From assembly GCA_020343875.1 (NCBI GenBank), contig CP070811.1:305384-353299 (forward strand): a stretch of 47,916 bases of DNA, in the 5' to 3' direction. Positions within the stretch are counted from its first letter, which is position 1; every line of letters begins with the position of its first letter. This document shows positions 26,801 through 35,290 of the stretch, piece after piece. The position numbers and the translations under genes were made by a program. This DNA comes from Anaerolineales bacterium (GTDB lineage: Bacteria > Chloroflexota > Anaerolineae > 4572-78 > NAK82). Below the pieces are notes generated by a model, which ran no database searches, was not told the origin of the DNA, and was given only the letters and a program-made list of their open reading frames with translations.

Positions 26801-28650
26801 ATCTGCTGGAAATCAAGATAGGTCAGGGGGCCAAGCCAGGTGAAGGGGGGCATTTGCCGGGCCGCAAGGTGTCACCCAAAGTGGCTGCCGCCCGGCACGC
26901 GCAGCCGGGGGTTGACCTCATTTCACCGTCCAATAACCATGACATTTATTCCATCGAGGATTTGGCCCAGTTCATCGAAGAATTGAAAACAGCCAATCCT
27001 AAGGCGCGCGTTGCGGTCAAAGTGCCCGTGGTGCCAGGTATCGGCATCATCGCGGTCGGGATCGCCAAGGCTGGCGCTGACATCGTCAACCTTACTGGAT
27101 ACGATGGCGGAACCGGTGCCGCCCGCCAGCACGCCATTAAACATGTGGGGTTGCCGGCCGAAATCGGTGTCGTCGAAGCACATCATGCTCTCACTCAGGC
27201 TGGCTTGCGGCATCGGGTAGAGCTGTGGTGCGACGGCGGCATGCGCACCGCTGCTGATGTGGTCAAGATGATGTGCCTGGGCGCCAATCGAGTTGGCTTT
27301 GGCACGCTGGCCATGGTCGCGATTGGCTGTACCATCTGCCGTAGCTGCCAGACCGACACTTGCCACCAGGGAATTGCCACTCAAATCGAAAGTATGGTTG
27401 AGGCGGAAGGTCGCGGACTACGCCACTTCGCACCCCGTGATTTTGACCTGGCCGTACAGGGATTGGTCAACCTGTTTGGCGCCCTCGGTAAAGGGGTGCG
27501 CCAGATCACGGCTAGGCTGGGCTTTGAGCGAGCCCAAGATCTGGTGGGCCGGGCTGACCTATTGGTGCAGGCTTCGCACCACGCGCGGCTGGATCTGAGC
27601 GGCCTGCTGGCGCTGGCCACCCCGTACGCTGTTGCTGAGGTGGCTCGGCCGCAACATCTGGGCCAGCGGCCACTACGCCGGCCGCGCAACCACCTGACGA
27701 CGGTGATCTCAAATCTGGTCATGGAGACCGCTGTGGCCGGTGAGGAGGTAATCAGTTTTGAAGACGATAAAGTGACCCCGGTAGACCGCGCCCTGGGCAC
27801 ACACCTGGCCGGCGCACTGACTCGCTACAGGCACCAGTGGATGTGGCTGCCGGGACATGGCGGCGTCGGCGGCAGCCCGGAATCGTGGCGGCAGCCCGTC
27901 AGCGGGGGCAATGGCGACGGTAATCACGTACGCGAGGCGAATCTTAGATTCTACGCCAGCTCGGTGCCGGGTAACGGCTTGGGTGCTTATACCACTCACC
28001 CGGTCAACATCGTGGTCGAAGGCGGCGCCCAGGATGGCGTGGCCAAAGGAATGCACGGGGGCCGGGTGGTCATTTTGAAAGGATATAATCACGATGGGGT
28101 GCCTGTGGACGGGGCGGTGGGCAAGAGCTTGGCCTACGGCGCGATTGAGGGCTTGATTATCGTGCAAGGGAACGCCGACTCACGGGCCTGTATCCGTCTA
28201 TCCGGCGCTGATGTGGTCATTGGAGGCGAAATCCGCCAGCCGATCAACGATAGCCTGGGCTTAGTCGGCGCACGGGCCAATGTCAAGGGCTTTTTGTGTG
28301 AATATATGACGGCGGGTCGCGTGTTGGTGCTGGGCGACCCTGGCCCTTGGATATGCGCGGGCATGACGGGAGGCATCCTCTACCTGCGCCTGCAACCCCA
28401 AATGAACTTCGACCGGGATGCCATCCGGCGCCGCATTGCCCGGGGCGCTCGCGTGGCACTGGGCGATGTGGACGAGAGTGATGAGGCCAACCTGCATAAC
28501 TTGCTGACCGCTTACGCTGACGAGCTGGCGTCTAGCCATCAGCCACACGAAGCCGACCGCATTCTCGATTTGTTGCAGGACTGGCGTCGGCATTTCGTTA
28601 AACTGGTACCCACCCGTCAGCAGGTGAATCAAGGCGTGAGTCTGGAGTAA
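23869..28650 (+). CDS. gltB: Glutamate synthase, large subunit
   Basis: This 1593-aa enzyme takes ammonia from glutamine and makes two glutamates from 2-oxoglutarate. The N-terminal class II amidotransferase nucleophile is Cys39 in DEHDACAII, implying a 38-residue propeptide. RYSTNT and HNGEINT follow. The central domain leads to the FMN domain with GYDGGTGAA near 1079. The 3Fe-4S site near 1153-1164 reads CTICRSCQTDTC, which keeps the C-x5-C-x4-C spacing and adds one cysteine. The C-terminal GXGXG helix domain is present. The start is GTG. gltD is not adjacent, so the electron-donor subunit is elsewhere or replaced by ferredoxin. Its place between leuA and leuC ties amino-donor supply to the pathway. 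Confidence 0.94.
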   Translation: MTNSRAPKSATHTLAARPGPQSRTSAAFSNLELDEHDACAIIASVRKTGEATHGNLKRTLEALSKMGHRSGDVNGEGDGCGVLTDIPRRLWSEAMEQVGKPAWLAEDRRFFVGHLMIPAPQREKAWELQEGALKLIAESGVDLLVERPGQTRRLALGRLAREQEPVFWQIAGVVSNCPLEEVERDLFELALAIERTTGIHVASLSSHSVIYKVRGSVETLYHYYPELRSPDYTSAITLGHARYSTNTATIFERVQPFSLLGHNGEINTIARLREQAVMLGAQLVTSGSDSQDLDRAIATLIHLYGFTLTEALEMVFPPILSEVDKLPAGLQAVYRYYRQAFGPFAQGPAAIVARYGDECTFSVDALGLRPLWFGETEKEYFFSSEKGVVPMDLLCGDPRPLSPGEKMSLRLHRNQDAQVLDYPAVQQRLLKLARRRFGSFEQIEAALEPPEPKRRRVRAEGERESKILQSLCLPSYHASGLDRWLTAFGWGRDDREWVQALAQTGHEPIGSLGYDGPLAALTPERESMGLPGRNVADYFKEAVAVVTNPAIDREREIEHFSTQCIIGPRPNLSPDGLLTPGRLALDCPIILGGHPNEPLMPEALYHDVAAKVAAMRLEDIVASFGETAVAGLATVTQPGESTFDALDRLSQAAVEAVSSGAELVLLDDGPALAEGRGWIDPHLAIAAVDKALRTADWQHSNLRRQTGLILRAGAIRNLHDLIMALALGADAVAPYMLLEVAVDPGRQLILTDRATRLVNTVDALRVGLEKVTSTMGIHELRGYGRLFASIGLSQPVAEVMGMVNYAGSEQRGLTWHELDTNVLARVAVIGGAEEPRLAREQRFYPRVWKVAGQVGRGETEGADFEERAESLAEVQTVALRHVLEFRFPEQEPSLAASEVDIGLTGHDLPFVIASMSFGSQGEIAFRAYAEAAYRLNMIALNGERGEIRDLMGKYHFNRGQQIASGRFGVDADLINSSNLLEIKIGQGAKPGEGGHLPGRKVSPKVAAARHAQPGVDLISPSNNHDIYSIEDLAQFIEELKTANPKARVAVKVPVVPGIGIIAVGIAKAGADIVNLTGYDGGTGAARQHAIKHVGLPAEIGVVEAHHALTQAGLRHRVELWCDGGMRTAADVVKMMCLGANRVGFGTLAMVAIGCTICRSCQTDTCHQGIATQIESMVEAEGRGLRHFAPRDFDLAVQGLVNLFGALGKGVRQITARLGFERAQDLVGRADLLVQASHHARLDLSGLLALATPYAVAEVARPQHLGQRPLRRPRNHLTTVISNLVMETAVAGEEVISFEDDKVTPVDRALGTHLAGALTRYRHQWMWLPGHGGVGGSPESWRQPVSGGNGDGNHVREANLRFYASSVPGNGLGAYTTHPVNIVVEGGAQDGVAKGMHGGRVVILKGYNHDGVPVDGAVGKSLAYGAIEGLIIVQGNADSRACIRLSGADVVIGGEIRQPINDSLGLVGARANVKGFLCEYMTAGRVLVLGDPGPWICAGMTGGILYLRLQPQMNFDRDAIRRRIARGARVALGDVDESDEANLHNLLTAYADELASSHQPHEADRILDLLQDWRRHFVKLVPTRQQVNQGVSLE

Positions 28651-28658
28651 CTTAGGTG

Positions 28659-30083
28659 ATGAAAAACCAACCCCGAACGTTGTTTGACAAGATCTGGGAT
28701 GATCACGTTGTGATGGAAGAGCCGGACAGCCCGGCCGTACTTTACATTGACCTGCACTTGGTGCACGAAGTCACTTCCCCTCAAGCCTTCCAGGGATTGC
28801 GCGAGCGAGGGTTGAAAGTGCGCCGCCCACTGCAAACAGTGGCTACAGTCGACCATAGCATCCCTACCATCTCTCTTGATCTGCCCTTTGCAGATGACTT
28901 GGCTGCTCGCCAGATCAACCAACTGGAGATTAACTGCCAGGAGTTTGGGATTCCTTTACACGGGATGCACAGCCCCTCGCGTGGCATTGTCCACGTGATC
29001 GGGCCGGAGCTGGGATTAACCCAGCCTGGCATGACCATTGTGTGTGGCGACAGCCACACGGCCACCCACGGGGCTTTTGGCGCCTTGGCTTTCGGTATCG
29101 GCACCAGCGAAGTGGAGCACGTGTTAGCGTCCCAGTGCCTGCTGCAACGCAAACCTGGAACCTTTGAGGTGCGTGTGGAGGGACGCCTGGCACCCGGGGT
29201 ATCGGCCAAAGATATTATCCTGGCTCTCATTGCCCAAATCGGCGTGGGGGGGGGAACCGGGTACGTTCTGGAGTACGCCGGCCCGGCAATCCGGGCTCTT
29301 TCAATGGAAGAGCGCATGACCATCTGCAATATGAGTATTGAAGGGGGTGCGCGTGCCGGACTGGTTGCCCCTGACGATACCACCTTTGAATACCTGGCCG
29401 GTCGGCCATACGCGCCGCAAGGCAGCACGTGGGAGGCCGCCTGCGCGGGCTGGCGCCAGCTGGCCACCGATGAAGGGGCCACTTATCATCGGTCTGTGAC
29501 GCTGGATGCCAGTGCCCTGGAGCCGATGATTACCTACGGCACCAACCCCGGCATGGGTATCCCCATCACCGCGCCTATCCCTGACCCGGATGCCAATCCC
29601 GACGTAAGTCAGCGCCAGGCCATGCGTAAAGCCTTGGAATATATGGCGCTCACACCCGGGGCGCCGCTGCTGGGCCATCCCGTGGATGTCGTGTTCATCG
29701 GCAGTTGCACAAACTCACGTATCTCTGATTTACGCCAGGCGGCGGCTCTTATGCAGGGCCGCCGGGTCAAGGAGGGTGTGCGGGTACTGGTTGTGCCCGG
29801 GTCTCAGGAGATCAAGCGCCAGGCCGAGGCGGAGGGACTGGATCGCATCTTTAAGGAGACCGGTGCCGAGTGGCGCGAATCGGGATGCAGCATGTGTATT
29901 GCAATGAACGGCGATCAGCTACAGCCGGGCCAGTACGCTATCAGCACCAGCAACCGCAACTTCGAGGGGCGGCAGGGCAAAGGAGGACGCACCTTCTTGG
30001 CCAGCCCGCTCACCGCCGCCGCTGCTGCCGTCACGGGTGTGGTGACAGATGTGCGTACTTTGCAGGCTGCAAGCGTTGAGTAG
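28659..30083 (+). CDS. leuC: 3-Isopropylmalate dehydratase, large subunit
   Basis: This aconitase-family [4Fe-4S] enzyme isomerises 2- to 3-isopropylmalate together with LeuD. It is about 474 aa. Landmarks are [20 protein letters not shown] near 130, the first cluster cysteine in [12 protein letters not shown] near 347, and the other two in [10 protein letters not shown] near 409, followed by [10 protein letters not shown]. All three cluster ligands are present. The ATG here is preferred to a GTG one codon upstream; GGAG overlapping the gltB stop is eleven bases before. It lies eight bases after gltB, so translation may be coupled. Confidence 0.95.
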   Translation: MKNQPRTLFDKIWDDHVVMEEPDSPAVLYIDLHLVHEVTSPQAFQGLRERGLKVRRPLQTVATVDHSIPTISLDLPFADDLAARQINQLEINCQEFGIPLHGMHSPSRGIVHVIGPELGLTQPGMTIVCGDSHTATHGAFGALAFGIGTSEVEHVLASQCLLQRKPGTFEVRVEGRLAPGVSAKDIILALIAQIGVGGGTGYVLEYAGPAIRALSMEERMTICNMSIEGGARAGLVAPDDTTFEYLAGRPYAPQGSTWEAACAGWRQLATDEGATYHRSVTLDASALEPMITYGTNPGMGIPITAPIPDPDANPDVSQRQAMRKALEYMALTPGAPLLGHPVDVVFIGSCTNSRISDLRQAAALMQGRRVKEGVRVLVVPGSQEIKRQAEAEGLDRIFKETGAEWRESGCSMCIAMNGDQLQPGQYAISTSNRNFEGRQGKGGRTFLASPLTAAAAAVTGVVTDVRTLQAASVE

Positions 30084-30181
30084 GTGGGGGGTTGAGCTAG
30101 CAGATAGCCATCCACTAGCCAAGCTGCCTGGATCTCGTTAATGGATTGCTTTATTCAGTTGTCACCTGGAGTGGGAAGCGC

Positions 30182-30799
30182 ATGAACCCATTTACTAATC
30201 TTACCAGCCGATTTGTTGTAATGGCTATCGAAAACATCGACACAGACCAGATCATCCCTGCTCGTTTTCTGAAGACAACCAGTAAGGCTGGCTTGGGTCA
30301 ACACCTGTTCGCCGATTGGCGCTACCAAGCCGATGGTTCCCCTCAGCCTGACTTCGTGCTCAATCAGACGGGGGCGCAAGGAGCCCAAATCTTGCTGGCC
30401 GGAGATAATTTCGGCTGTGGGTCCAGCCGCGAGCATGCGCCCTGGGCGTTGGTAGACTTTGGCTTTCGGGCTATCGTCAGTACTTCATTTGCTGACATCT
30501 TTCGCAGCAACGCCCTGAAAAATGGCTTGCTGCCGGTTGTGGTAGACGCCCAGACTCAGCGCCAGCTGTTTAGTCTGGCTGAGGAAGAACCCGATACAGA
30601 AATCACGATTGATTTGACGTCAAGCAGTCTGCAGCTGCCCGATGGGCGGCAGGTGTCCTTCCCTATCGATGAGTTCAGCAAGACTTGCCTGCTGGCGGGC
30701 GTCGATCAACTAGGCTATTTGCTCAAACAAGACATGCACATTGCCACCTATGAACAGGAGCATCCGCTGCGTGTCGATACTGCCATTCAGGAGAACTGA
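30182..30799 (+). CDS. leuD: 3-Isopropylmalate dehydratase, small subunit
   Basis: This 205-aa swivel-domain partner of LeuC starts [12 protein letters not shown] and has [17 protein letters not shown] (near 17-33) and [17 protein letters not shown] near 79-95, with the SSREH substrate loop intact. The ATG used has GGAG ten bases upstream. An ATG twelve codons earlier would add residues not seen in the family. There are 98 bp between leuC and leuD without a clear terminator. leuB, the next enzyme, is not in the window. Confidence 0.94.
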   Translation: MNPFTNLTSRFVVMAIENIDTDQIIPARFLKTTSKAGLGQHLFADWRYQADGSPQPDFVLNQTGAQGAQILLAGDNFGCGSSREHAPWALVDFGFRAIVSTSFADIFRSNALKNGLLPVVVDAQTQRQLFSLAEEEPDTEITIDLTSSSLQLPDGRQVSFPIDEFSKTCLLAGVDQLGYLLKQDMHIATYEQEHPLRVDTAIQEN

Positions 30800-30863
30800 G
30801 TAGGCACGCGAAAACTCTTGGTCGTCCAGACCGATTCAGAGGCACAAGATGAGGAGGCCAACC

Positions 30864-31103
30864 GTGGAATCTTACAACACATATGAGGAAACCTACGAGA
30901 GGCGACCCGCTTTCAACGTCCGGGAGCACCATCCTGACCTGGAGCCCAACAGGGGACCCGGGTCACACGCTGCTGCAGGGTCGGGTGTTTCACCCGCCTC
31001 GACGACTCCGCCGCGCCGCGCCAGCCAGGCCGAGCGGGCCGTTATGCACCCTGACCGTTTTGACCTGGAATGGCGCTACTACAACGGCGGCTGGGCCGGT
31101 TGA
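30864..31103 (+). CDS. Doubtful small ORF (79 aa)
   Basis: A GTG frame starting VESYNTYEETYERRP with GAGGAGG six bases before it runs to a TGA and ends DLEWRYYNGGWAG. The ribosome-binding site is good and several TAC/TAT and GAG codons look gene-like. The middle is low-complexity (Ala, Pro, Ser, Arg), and I recognise no family. It could be a real small protein, a regulatory leader peptide or noise. Confidence 0.25.
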   Translation: MESYNTYEETYERRPAFNVREHHPDLEPNRGPGSHAAAGSGVSPASTTPPRRASQAERAVMHPDRFDLEWRYYNGGWAG

Positions 31104-31148
31104 AATGGTAAGTACACATCTGCCTTTTGTTCATAGCAGGAGGGTAAC

Positions 31149-31191
31149 CTGGGTGGCGGGCACGCCTGAGTGGGCTGTGACCGCCGCCCAG
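31149..31191 (+). promoter_or_regulatory. Strong hairpin 1 in the cimA leader
   Basis: CTGGGTGGCGG (31149-31159) pairs with CCGCCGCCCAG (31181-31191): 11 bp with one G-U. The stem continues past a mismatch with CAC/GTG and GCC/GGC to a 6-nt loop. There is no T-run after it, so it is an RNA structure rather than a terminator. Confidence 0.55.
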
Positions 31192-31237
31192 ACCATCGGG
31201 CGCCCCACCTCTTAGAGATCGCACCCGAGGAGACCGG

Positions 31238-31267
31238 GTCCCGCTCATCACAATTGCGTGGCGGGAC
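31238..31267 (+). promoter_or_regulatory. Hairpin 2 in the cimA leader
   Basis: GTCCCGC (31238-31244) pairs with GCGGGAC (31261-31267), with an inner CAC/GTG. Its CCCGC arm could instead pair with GCGGG at 31156-31160 in hairpin 1, so the two may switch. It ends about 35 nt before the cimA ribosome-binding site. Confidence 0.45.
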
Positions 31268-31314
31268 ACAGTCTTCTATCTGGCACCATGACCAATTTGA
31301 CAAAGGAGCGCCCA

Positions 31315-32874
31315 ATGACTGCTATTTTTCTTTATGACACCACCTTACGCGATGGCACCCAGCGTGAGGGGGTTTCTCTTTCTGTAGATGACAAGCTTAA
31401 GATCGCACACAAGCTCGATGAGTTTGGAGTTCATTATATCGAGGGGGGCTGGCCTGGTTCTAACCCCAAAGATGTGGAGTTCTTCCGTCGCATTCAGTCG
31501 CAGGGACTGAAACAGGCCAAGATGGCTGCATTTGGCAGCACACGCAAAAAGGATATTCGCCCCGAAGATGACGCCAATCTCAAGGCGTTGCTTAGAGCCG
31601 AGACCTCTGTCGTCACTTTGGTCGGTAAAAGCTGGGACCTGCACGTCACCCAGGTGTTAGAGACCAGCCTGGATGAGAATTTGGCCATGATTAGCGAGAG
31701 TGTGGCCTATGTCAAAGCGCACGGCAGGGAGGTTGTGTACGACGCTGAGCACTTCTTCGATGGCTACAAAGCCAACCCCGATTATGCACTAGCTACCCTG
31801 CGCGCAGCGGCTGCTGAAGGAGCCGACGTTCTGGTCCTGTGTGACACCAATGGGGGAGCTCTTCCCTGGGAGGTTGAGGAGATAACCAGGGCCGCGGCTA
31901 CCGAGTTTGACACCCCGCTGGGCATCCACACCCACGAAGACGGGGGCTGCGCTGTAGCCAATACGCTGGCCGCCGTCCGGGCTGGAGCCGTGCATGTGCA
32001 GGGAACCATCAACGGCTACGGCGAGCGGGTGGCCAACGCCAATTTGTGCACCATCATCCCTGACCTGCAACTCAAGATGGGCTTTTCTTGCCTTCCGGCC
32101 GATGATCTGATCCACCTCACTGAACTCTCCCGTTTTGTGGCTGAAGTTGCCAACTTGGCTCACGACGACCACCTACCCTACGTGGGTGGTAGTGCCTTTG
32201 CTCACAAGGGTGGCATTCACGTGGCAGCTGTGCTGAAGAACGAGGATAGCTACCAGCACATAGACCCGGCCTTGGTTGGCAATCAGCGGCGGACGGTGGT
32301 ATCAGAGCTGTCCGGGCAGGGCAATGTGCTCGACAAGGCCAATCAGTTTGGCCTCGACGTCAACAACCAGCAAACTCGTGGCGTGTTAGAGCAAATCAAG
32401 CAGCTTGAAGCCCAAGGCTTCACGTTTGAGGGGGCAGAGGCATCGGTTGAGTTAATGCTACGCCGGGCGCACCCTAGCTATGTGCCTCCCTTTGAGTTGA
32501 TTGACTTTATGGTCGTCGTAGAGCGGCGGCGCGGGCGGGGCTTGCTGGCCGAGGCCACCGTGAAGGTGCGAGTTGGGCCCAAACTGATGCACACTGCCGC
32601 TGAGGGCAACGGGCCGGTCAATGCTCTCGATGCCGCCTTGCGCAAGGCGTTGCTCGACGTGTATCCCCAGCTCTCTGGCGTGAAGCTGACCGATTACAAA
32701 GTGCGCATTTTGGACAGCGACACCGGCACTGCCGCCAACGTGCGGGTGCTGATTGACACGAAGCAAGGCCCTCGCCGCTGGAGTACGGTCGGCGCCAGTT
32801 CCAACATCATTGAAGCCAGTTGGCGTGCTCTGGCAGATAGCATGGAGTACGCTTTGTTGAATGGCGGCAGGTAG
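31315..32874 (+). CDS. cimA: (R)-Citramalate synthase
   Basis: This enzyme condenses acetyl-CoA and pyruvate, opening the threonine-independent route to isoleucine. It is 519 aa from the ATG with AAGGAG seven bases before it; the longer frame upstream lacks such a site and overlaps hairpin 2. The N-terminus FLYDTTLRDGTQREGVSLS and the diagnostic YIEGGWPGSNPKD near 41-53 separate it from leucine-type LeuA. The metal motif is GIHTHEDGGCAVANT near 203, and a LeuA-type dimer domain closes the protein. With leuCD it supplies 2-ketobutyrate for the ilv enzymes. Confidence 0.93.
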   Translation: MTAIFLYDTTLRDGTQREGVSLSVDDKLKIAHKLDEFGVHYIEGGWPGSNPKDVEFFRRIQSQGLKQAKMAAFGSTRKKDIRPEDDANLKALLRAETSVVTLVGKSWDLHVTQVLETSLDENLAMISESVAYVKAHGREVVYDAEHFFDGYKANPDYALATLRAAAAEGADVLVLCDTNGGALPWEVEEITRAAATEFDTPLGIHTHEDGGCAVANTLAAVRAGAVHVQGTINGYGERVANANLCTIIPDLQLKMGFSCLPADDLIHLTELSRFVAEVANLAHDDHLPYVGGSAFAHKGGIHVAAVLKNEDSYQHIDPALVGNQRRTVVSELSGQGNVLDKANQFGLDVNNQQTRGVLEQIKQLEAQGFTFEGAEASVELMLRRAHPSYVPPFELIDFMVVVERRRGRGLLAEATVKVRVGPKLMHTAAEGNGPVNALDAALRKALLDVYPQLSGVKLTDYKVRILDSDTGTAANVRVLIDTKQGPRRWSTVGASSNIIEASWRALADSMEYALLNGGR

Positions 32875-32938
32875 TCCGTGGGGGAGTTGGCTGTCTCTGT
32901 ACCTGCGTGACTGGTCACCTATTTAGGGAACGTTGACC

Positions 32939-33418
32939 ATGCACCCTTCTGCTCGAAAAGTAGCCGACGAAGCCCAGCAGTTGGGGCTGAATCTGGAAAT
33001 CGTTGAATTTCAGCAAACCACACGTACCGCGCAGGATGCGGCTAACGCGATTGGCTGCCAGCTGGCACAGTTTGTAAAGAGTCTGCTCTTCTTGGTGGGA
33101 GGACAGCCGGTGATGGCATTAATGTCCGGCACCAACCGGCTGGACGAGCGTAAGTTGGCTGCACTCCGAGGCGTAGGACGCAAAAAGGTAAAACGTGCTG
33201 ATGCCGATGCTACCAGGGCTGCCACCGGCTTTAGCATTGGTGGCGTGCCTCCCTTTGGACACACGTCCAAACTACCTGTTTACGTGGATGCAGATCTGAC
33301 TCGTTTTGGGGTCGTGTGGGCTGCTGCCGGTACCCCCTTTGCCGTCTTTGCCATCCCCCCGGATGAGCTGGTGCGCGCCAGTGGTGGCATGGTGGCTGAT
33401 TTGGCAGCCCATTCATAG
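32939..33418 (+). CDS. YbaK/EbsC-type aminoacyl-tRNA deacylase
   Basis: This 159-aa stand-alone editing domain hydrolyses wrongly charged tRNAs. The lysine in QFVKSLLFLVGG (near 44-55) and the GFSIGGVPPFGH loop near 98-109 are the active-site features of the YbaK/ProX family. The length matches. Specificity (Cys-tRNAPro or another mischarged tRNA) cannot be told from sequence. It follows cimA by 64 bp and may share its transcript. AGGGA before the ATG supports this start over a TTG two codons upstream. Confidence 0.88.
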   Translation: MHPSARKVADEAQQLGLNLEIVEFQQTTRTAQDAANAIGCQLAQFVKSLLFLVGGQPVMALMSGTNRLDERKLAALRGVGRKKVKRADADATRAATGFSIGGVPPFGHTSKLPVYVDADLTRFGVVWAAAGTPFAVFAIPPDELVRASGGMVADLAAHS

Positions 33419-33460
33419 CGCATACCTGCCCCTGCTTCCGGTTTGTGGTAAGAATATGAA

Positions 33461-33495
33461 GGACGCTTGGCGCGCGCCAGGCGTCCTTCCGTCTG
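33461..33495 (+). terminator. Terminator after ybaK
   Basis: GGACGCTTGGC (33461-33471) pairs with GCCAGGCGTCC (33476-33486) with one G-U and a GCGC loop, followed by TTCCGTCTGTTC. It probably ends the branched-chain amino acid block. Confidence 0.65.
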
Positions 33496-33782
33496 TTCTA
33501 GAAGCCTCTTGCTGCACTTAACCATTGACCCAGCATCTCCCTGAAGGCTGGGCTTGTCCGAAAGTTCTACTGGATGTATACTCTTGGTAGGACGTAAGTC
33601 TTACAGCTTTCTGTATAATACCCCAGATTGGCTTACAATGAGGTGGGCGGCTAAGAAAACAGTCTCTCCGCCAGTGCTCTTTCTTCAGTCATATCACACA
33701 AGTAGTATGAAGCGCCACCAGTTGGGCCCTGTGCGGCATTGCATTTTTCGGCCCCCTGGTGGTACGTTGATGCCAGGGCGAT
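33496..33782 (+). other. Intergenic leader region before the GNAT gene
   Basis: It contains one well-spaced promoter (listed separately) and a second lone TATAAT at 33614-33619 without a -35. Just before the GNAT start, CCCTGG (33754-33759) and CCAGGG (33773-33778) could fold and hide the AGGG ribosome-binding site. No coding frame here looks real. Confidence 0.45.
33554..33582 (+). promoter_or_regulatory. Promoter for the GNAT gene
   Basis: TTGTCC (33554-33559), 17 nt, TATACT (33577-33582). It would give a leader of about 190 nt. Confidence 0.6.
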
Positions 33783-34211
33783 GTGAAAGTGGAATGGGTT
33801 TACCGCAGCTACAGAGTCACTGACGATCAAGCGGTCGTTGATCTGGAAGTGGTCCATTCTCTGTTATCAGTGTCCTATTGGGCCGCTGGCCGTCCGAAGG
33901 ACCTCACCAAGAGGGCCATACAGAATTCTCTGTGCTTCTCTGTTCTGCTTGAGGGCAAGCAGGTGGGATTCGCCCGAGTTGTAACCGACTATGCCGTTTT
34001 CGCCTGGATTGCGGATGTCATCATAGATCCTGATCACAGGGGAAAGGGATTGGGGAAGTTTCTTATACAATGCATTCAGAACCATCCTGAAGTTCCTGCC
34101 TCACTCCAGATGTTGCGAACCCAAGATGCCCACGGCCTTTATGAGAAGTTTGGATTCAAGAAGGGAGAAGTCCTCCAGAAAAAGCCAGAACGTAATACGT
34201 CAGATCGTTAA
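33783..34211 (+). CDS. GNAT-family N-acetyltransferase
   Basis: This 142-aa acetyl-CoA-dependent transferase has the acetyl-CoA pyrophosphate loop in IIDPDHRGKGLGKFLIQ (near 80-96, R-G-x-G-x-G) and a C-terminal AHGLYEKFGFKKGE, which is the usual end of this fold. The N-terminal YRVTDD...SYWAAGRPKD resembles a subgroup of small GNATs of unknown substrate. The start is GTG with AGGG upstream. It has its own promoter and stands between a terminator and a metal transporter gene, so no pathway is suggested by its neighbours. Confidence 0.85.
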   Translation: MKVEWVYRSYRVTDDQAVVDLEVVHSLLSVSYWAAGRPKDLTKRAIQNSLCFSVLLEGKQVGFARVVTDYAVFAWIADVIIDPDHRGKGLGKFLIQCIQNHPEVPASLQMLRTQDAHGLYEKFGFKKGEVLQKKPERNTSDR

Positions 34212-34338
34212 TACCTCTTTTGAGATACTTCTGCTATCAAGTTGCTGACCTTGGCATTCTCCTGGATGCGGATAAGAAACAACCTTCTGATCATTCGAAC
34301 CGGCAAGTTTCTAAAATGGCTCCCGAGGAGGATCAGCT

Positions 34339-35154
34339 ATGATTGTTGAATGGTTCACAAGCTTGAGTCCGATCTGGCAGGCACTCTGTGGCACCTCTTT
34401 TACCTGGTTTCTGACTGCTCTGGGGGCTGGTGCTGTATTCATTTTCAAGCGCGTGGACAGAAGAGTGCTGGATGGCATGCTGGGATTTGCTGCCGGAGTC
34501 ATGATTGCTGCCAGTTTCTGGTCGCTCTTGGCGCCGGCCATAGAAATGGCCAGCGGATCGAAATTGCCCGCATGGGTGCCTGCCATAGTCGGGTTCTTGC
34601 TGGGAGGTGCATTCCTCTGGGGGGTAGACAAGGTGTTGCCCCACCTGCACCTTGGCTTTCCGATGGAAGAGGCAGAGGGTATCAAGACAAGTTGGCAGAG
34701 GAGCATCCTGTTGGTTTTGGCGATCACGCTGCACAATATACCCGAGGGGTTGGCAGTGGGGGTTGCCTTTGGGGCCTTGGGTGCCGGTTTGCCGTCTGCG
34801 TCATTGGCCGGTGCGGTGGCCTTAGCCTTGGGCATAGGCATACAGAACTTTCCAGAGGGGACAGCGGTTTCGGTGCCGCTGCGCAGAGAGGGAATGAGCC
34901 CCCTTAAAAGCTTCTGGTATGGGCAGCTGTCGGGAAGTGTTGAGCCCATATCTGGCGTGCTGGGGGCGGCGGCGGTGATTTTCGTCAGGCCAATCTTGCC
35001 CTATGCACTGGCCTTTGCTGCGGGCGCCATGATCTATGTGGTGGTTGAAGAGCTGATTCCGGAATCGCAGTTGGAGAAGAATACGCACATTGCTACGCTG
35101 GGATCTATGCTCGGCTTTGCAGTGATGATGACCCTGGATGTGGCTTTAGGATAG
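34339..35154 (+). CDS. ZIP-family metal ion transporter (GufA-like)
   Basis: This 271-aa inner-membrane protein has eight likely membrane segments. Segments IV and V carry the metal-binding [10 protein letters not shown] (near 134-143) and [13 protein letters not shown] near 172-184, the hallmark of ZIP transporters of the GufA subfamily. The loop after segment III has HLHLGF, a short histidine stretch. It probably imports zinc or another divalent metal. GAGGAGG before the ATG supports the start. It is preceded by about 127 bp with no clear promoter. Confidence 0.9.
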   Translation: MIVEWFTSLSPIWQALCGTSFTWFLTALGAGAVFIFKRVDRRVLDGMLGFAAGVMIAASFWSLLAPAIEMASGSKLPAWVPAIVGFLLGGAFLWGVDKVLPHLHLGFPMEEAEGIKTSWQRSILLVLAITLHNIPEGLAVGVAFGALGAGLPSASLAGAVALALGIGIQNFPEGTAVSVPLRREGMSPLKSFWYGQLSGSVEPISGVLGAAAVIFVRPILPYALAFAAGAMIYVVVEELIPESQLEKNTHIATLGSMLGFAVMMTLDVALG

Positions 35155-35180
35155 TGCACACGAGTCCTAAGCCTGGTCAA

Positions 35181-35244
35181 TGCCATCCTTGGCTCCTTGA
35201 CTGCCTCGCAAGGCGGCTTCCGCCGCCCAGCCTAGAGGATGGCA
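35181..35244. repeat. Nested inverted repeats after the ZIP gene
   Basis: TGCCATCCT (35181-35189) and AGGATGGCA (35236-35244) form a perfect 9-bp outer stem. Inside, GGCGG (35212-35216) and CCGCC (35220-35224) form a tight hairpin with a 3-nt loop. It may be a transcript end structure or a small RNA; no T-run follows. Confidence 0.45.
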
Positions 35245-35290
35245 TGTGGCACACGTTGCTTTACCGTGAATGAGAGGATAGGTATCTACA

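Larger units (their letters stand above)
30800..31314 (+). other. 515-bp leader/intergenic region before cimA
   Basis: No convincing gene fills this stretch. It holds a doubtful small frame (30864-31103), a small hairpin CGGGTG-TTT-CACCCG near 30980, and two strong hairpins close to cimA, listed separately. No sigma70 promoter with good spacing was seen. The T-box core AGGGTGGNACCGCG was looked for and is absent. Confidence 0.5.

Noticed and set aside
31140..31290. T-box leader before cimA
   Set aside because: GGGTGGCGGG and TGGCACC resemble parts of the T-box core, but AGGGTGGNACCGCG is not present as a unit and no AGTA or specifier loop could be placed.
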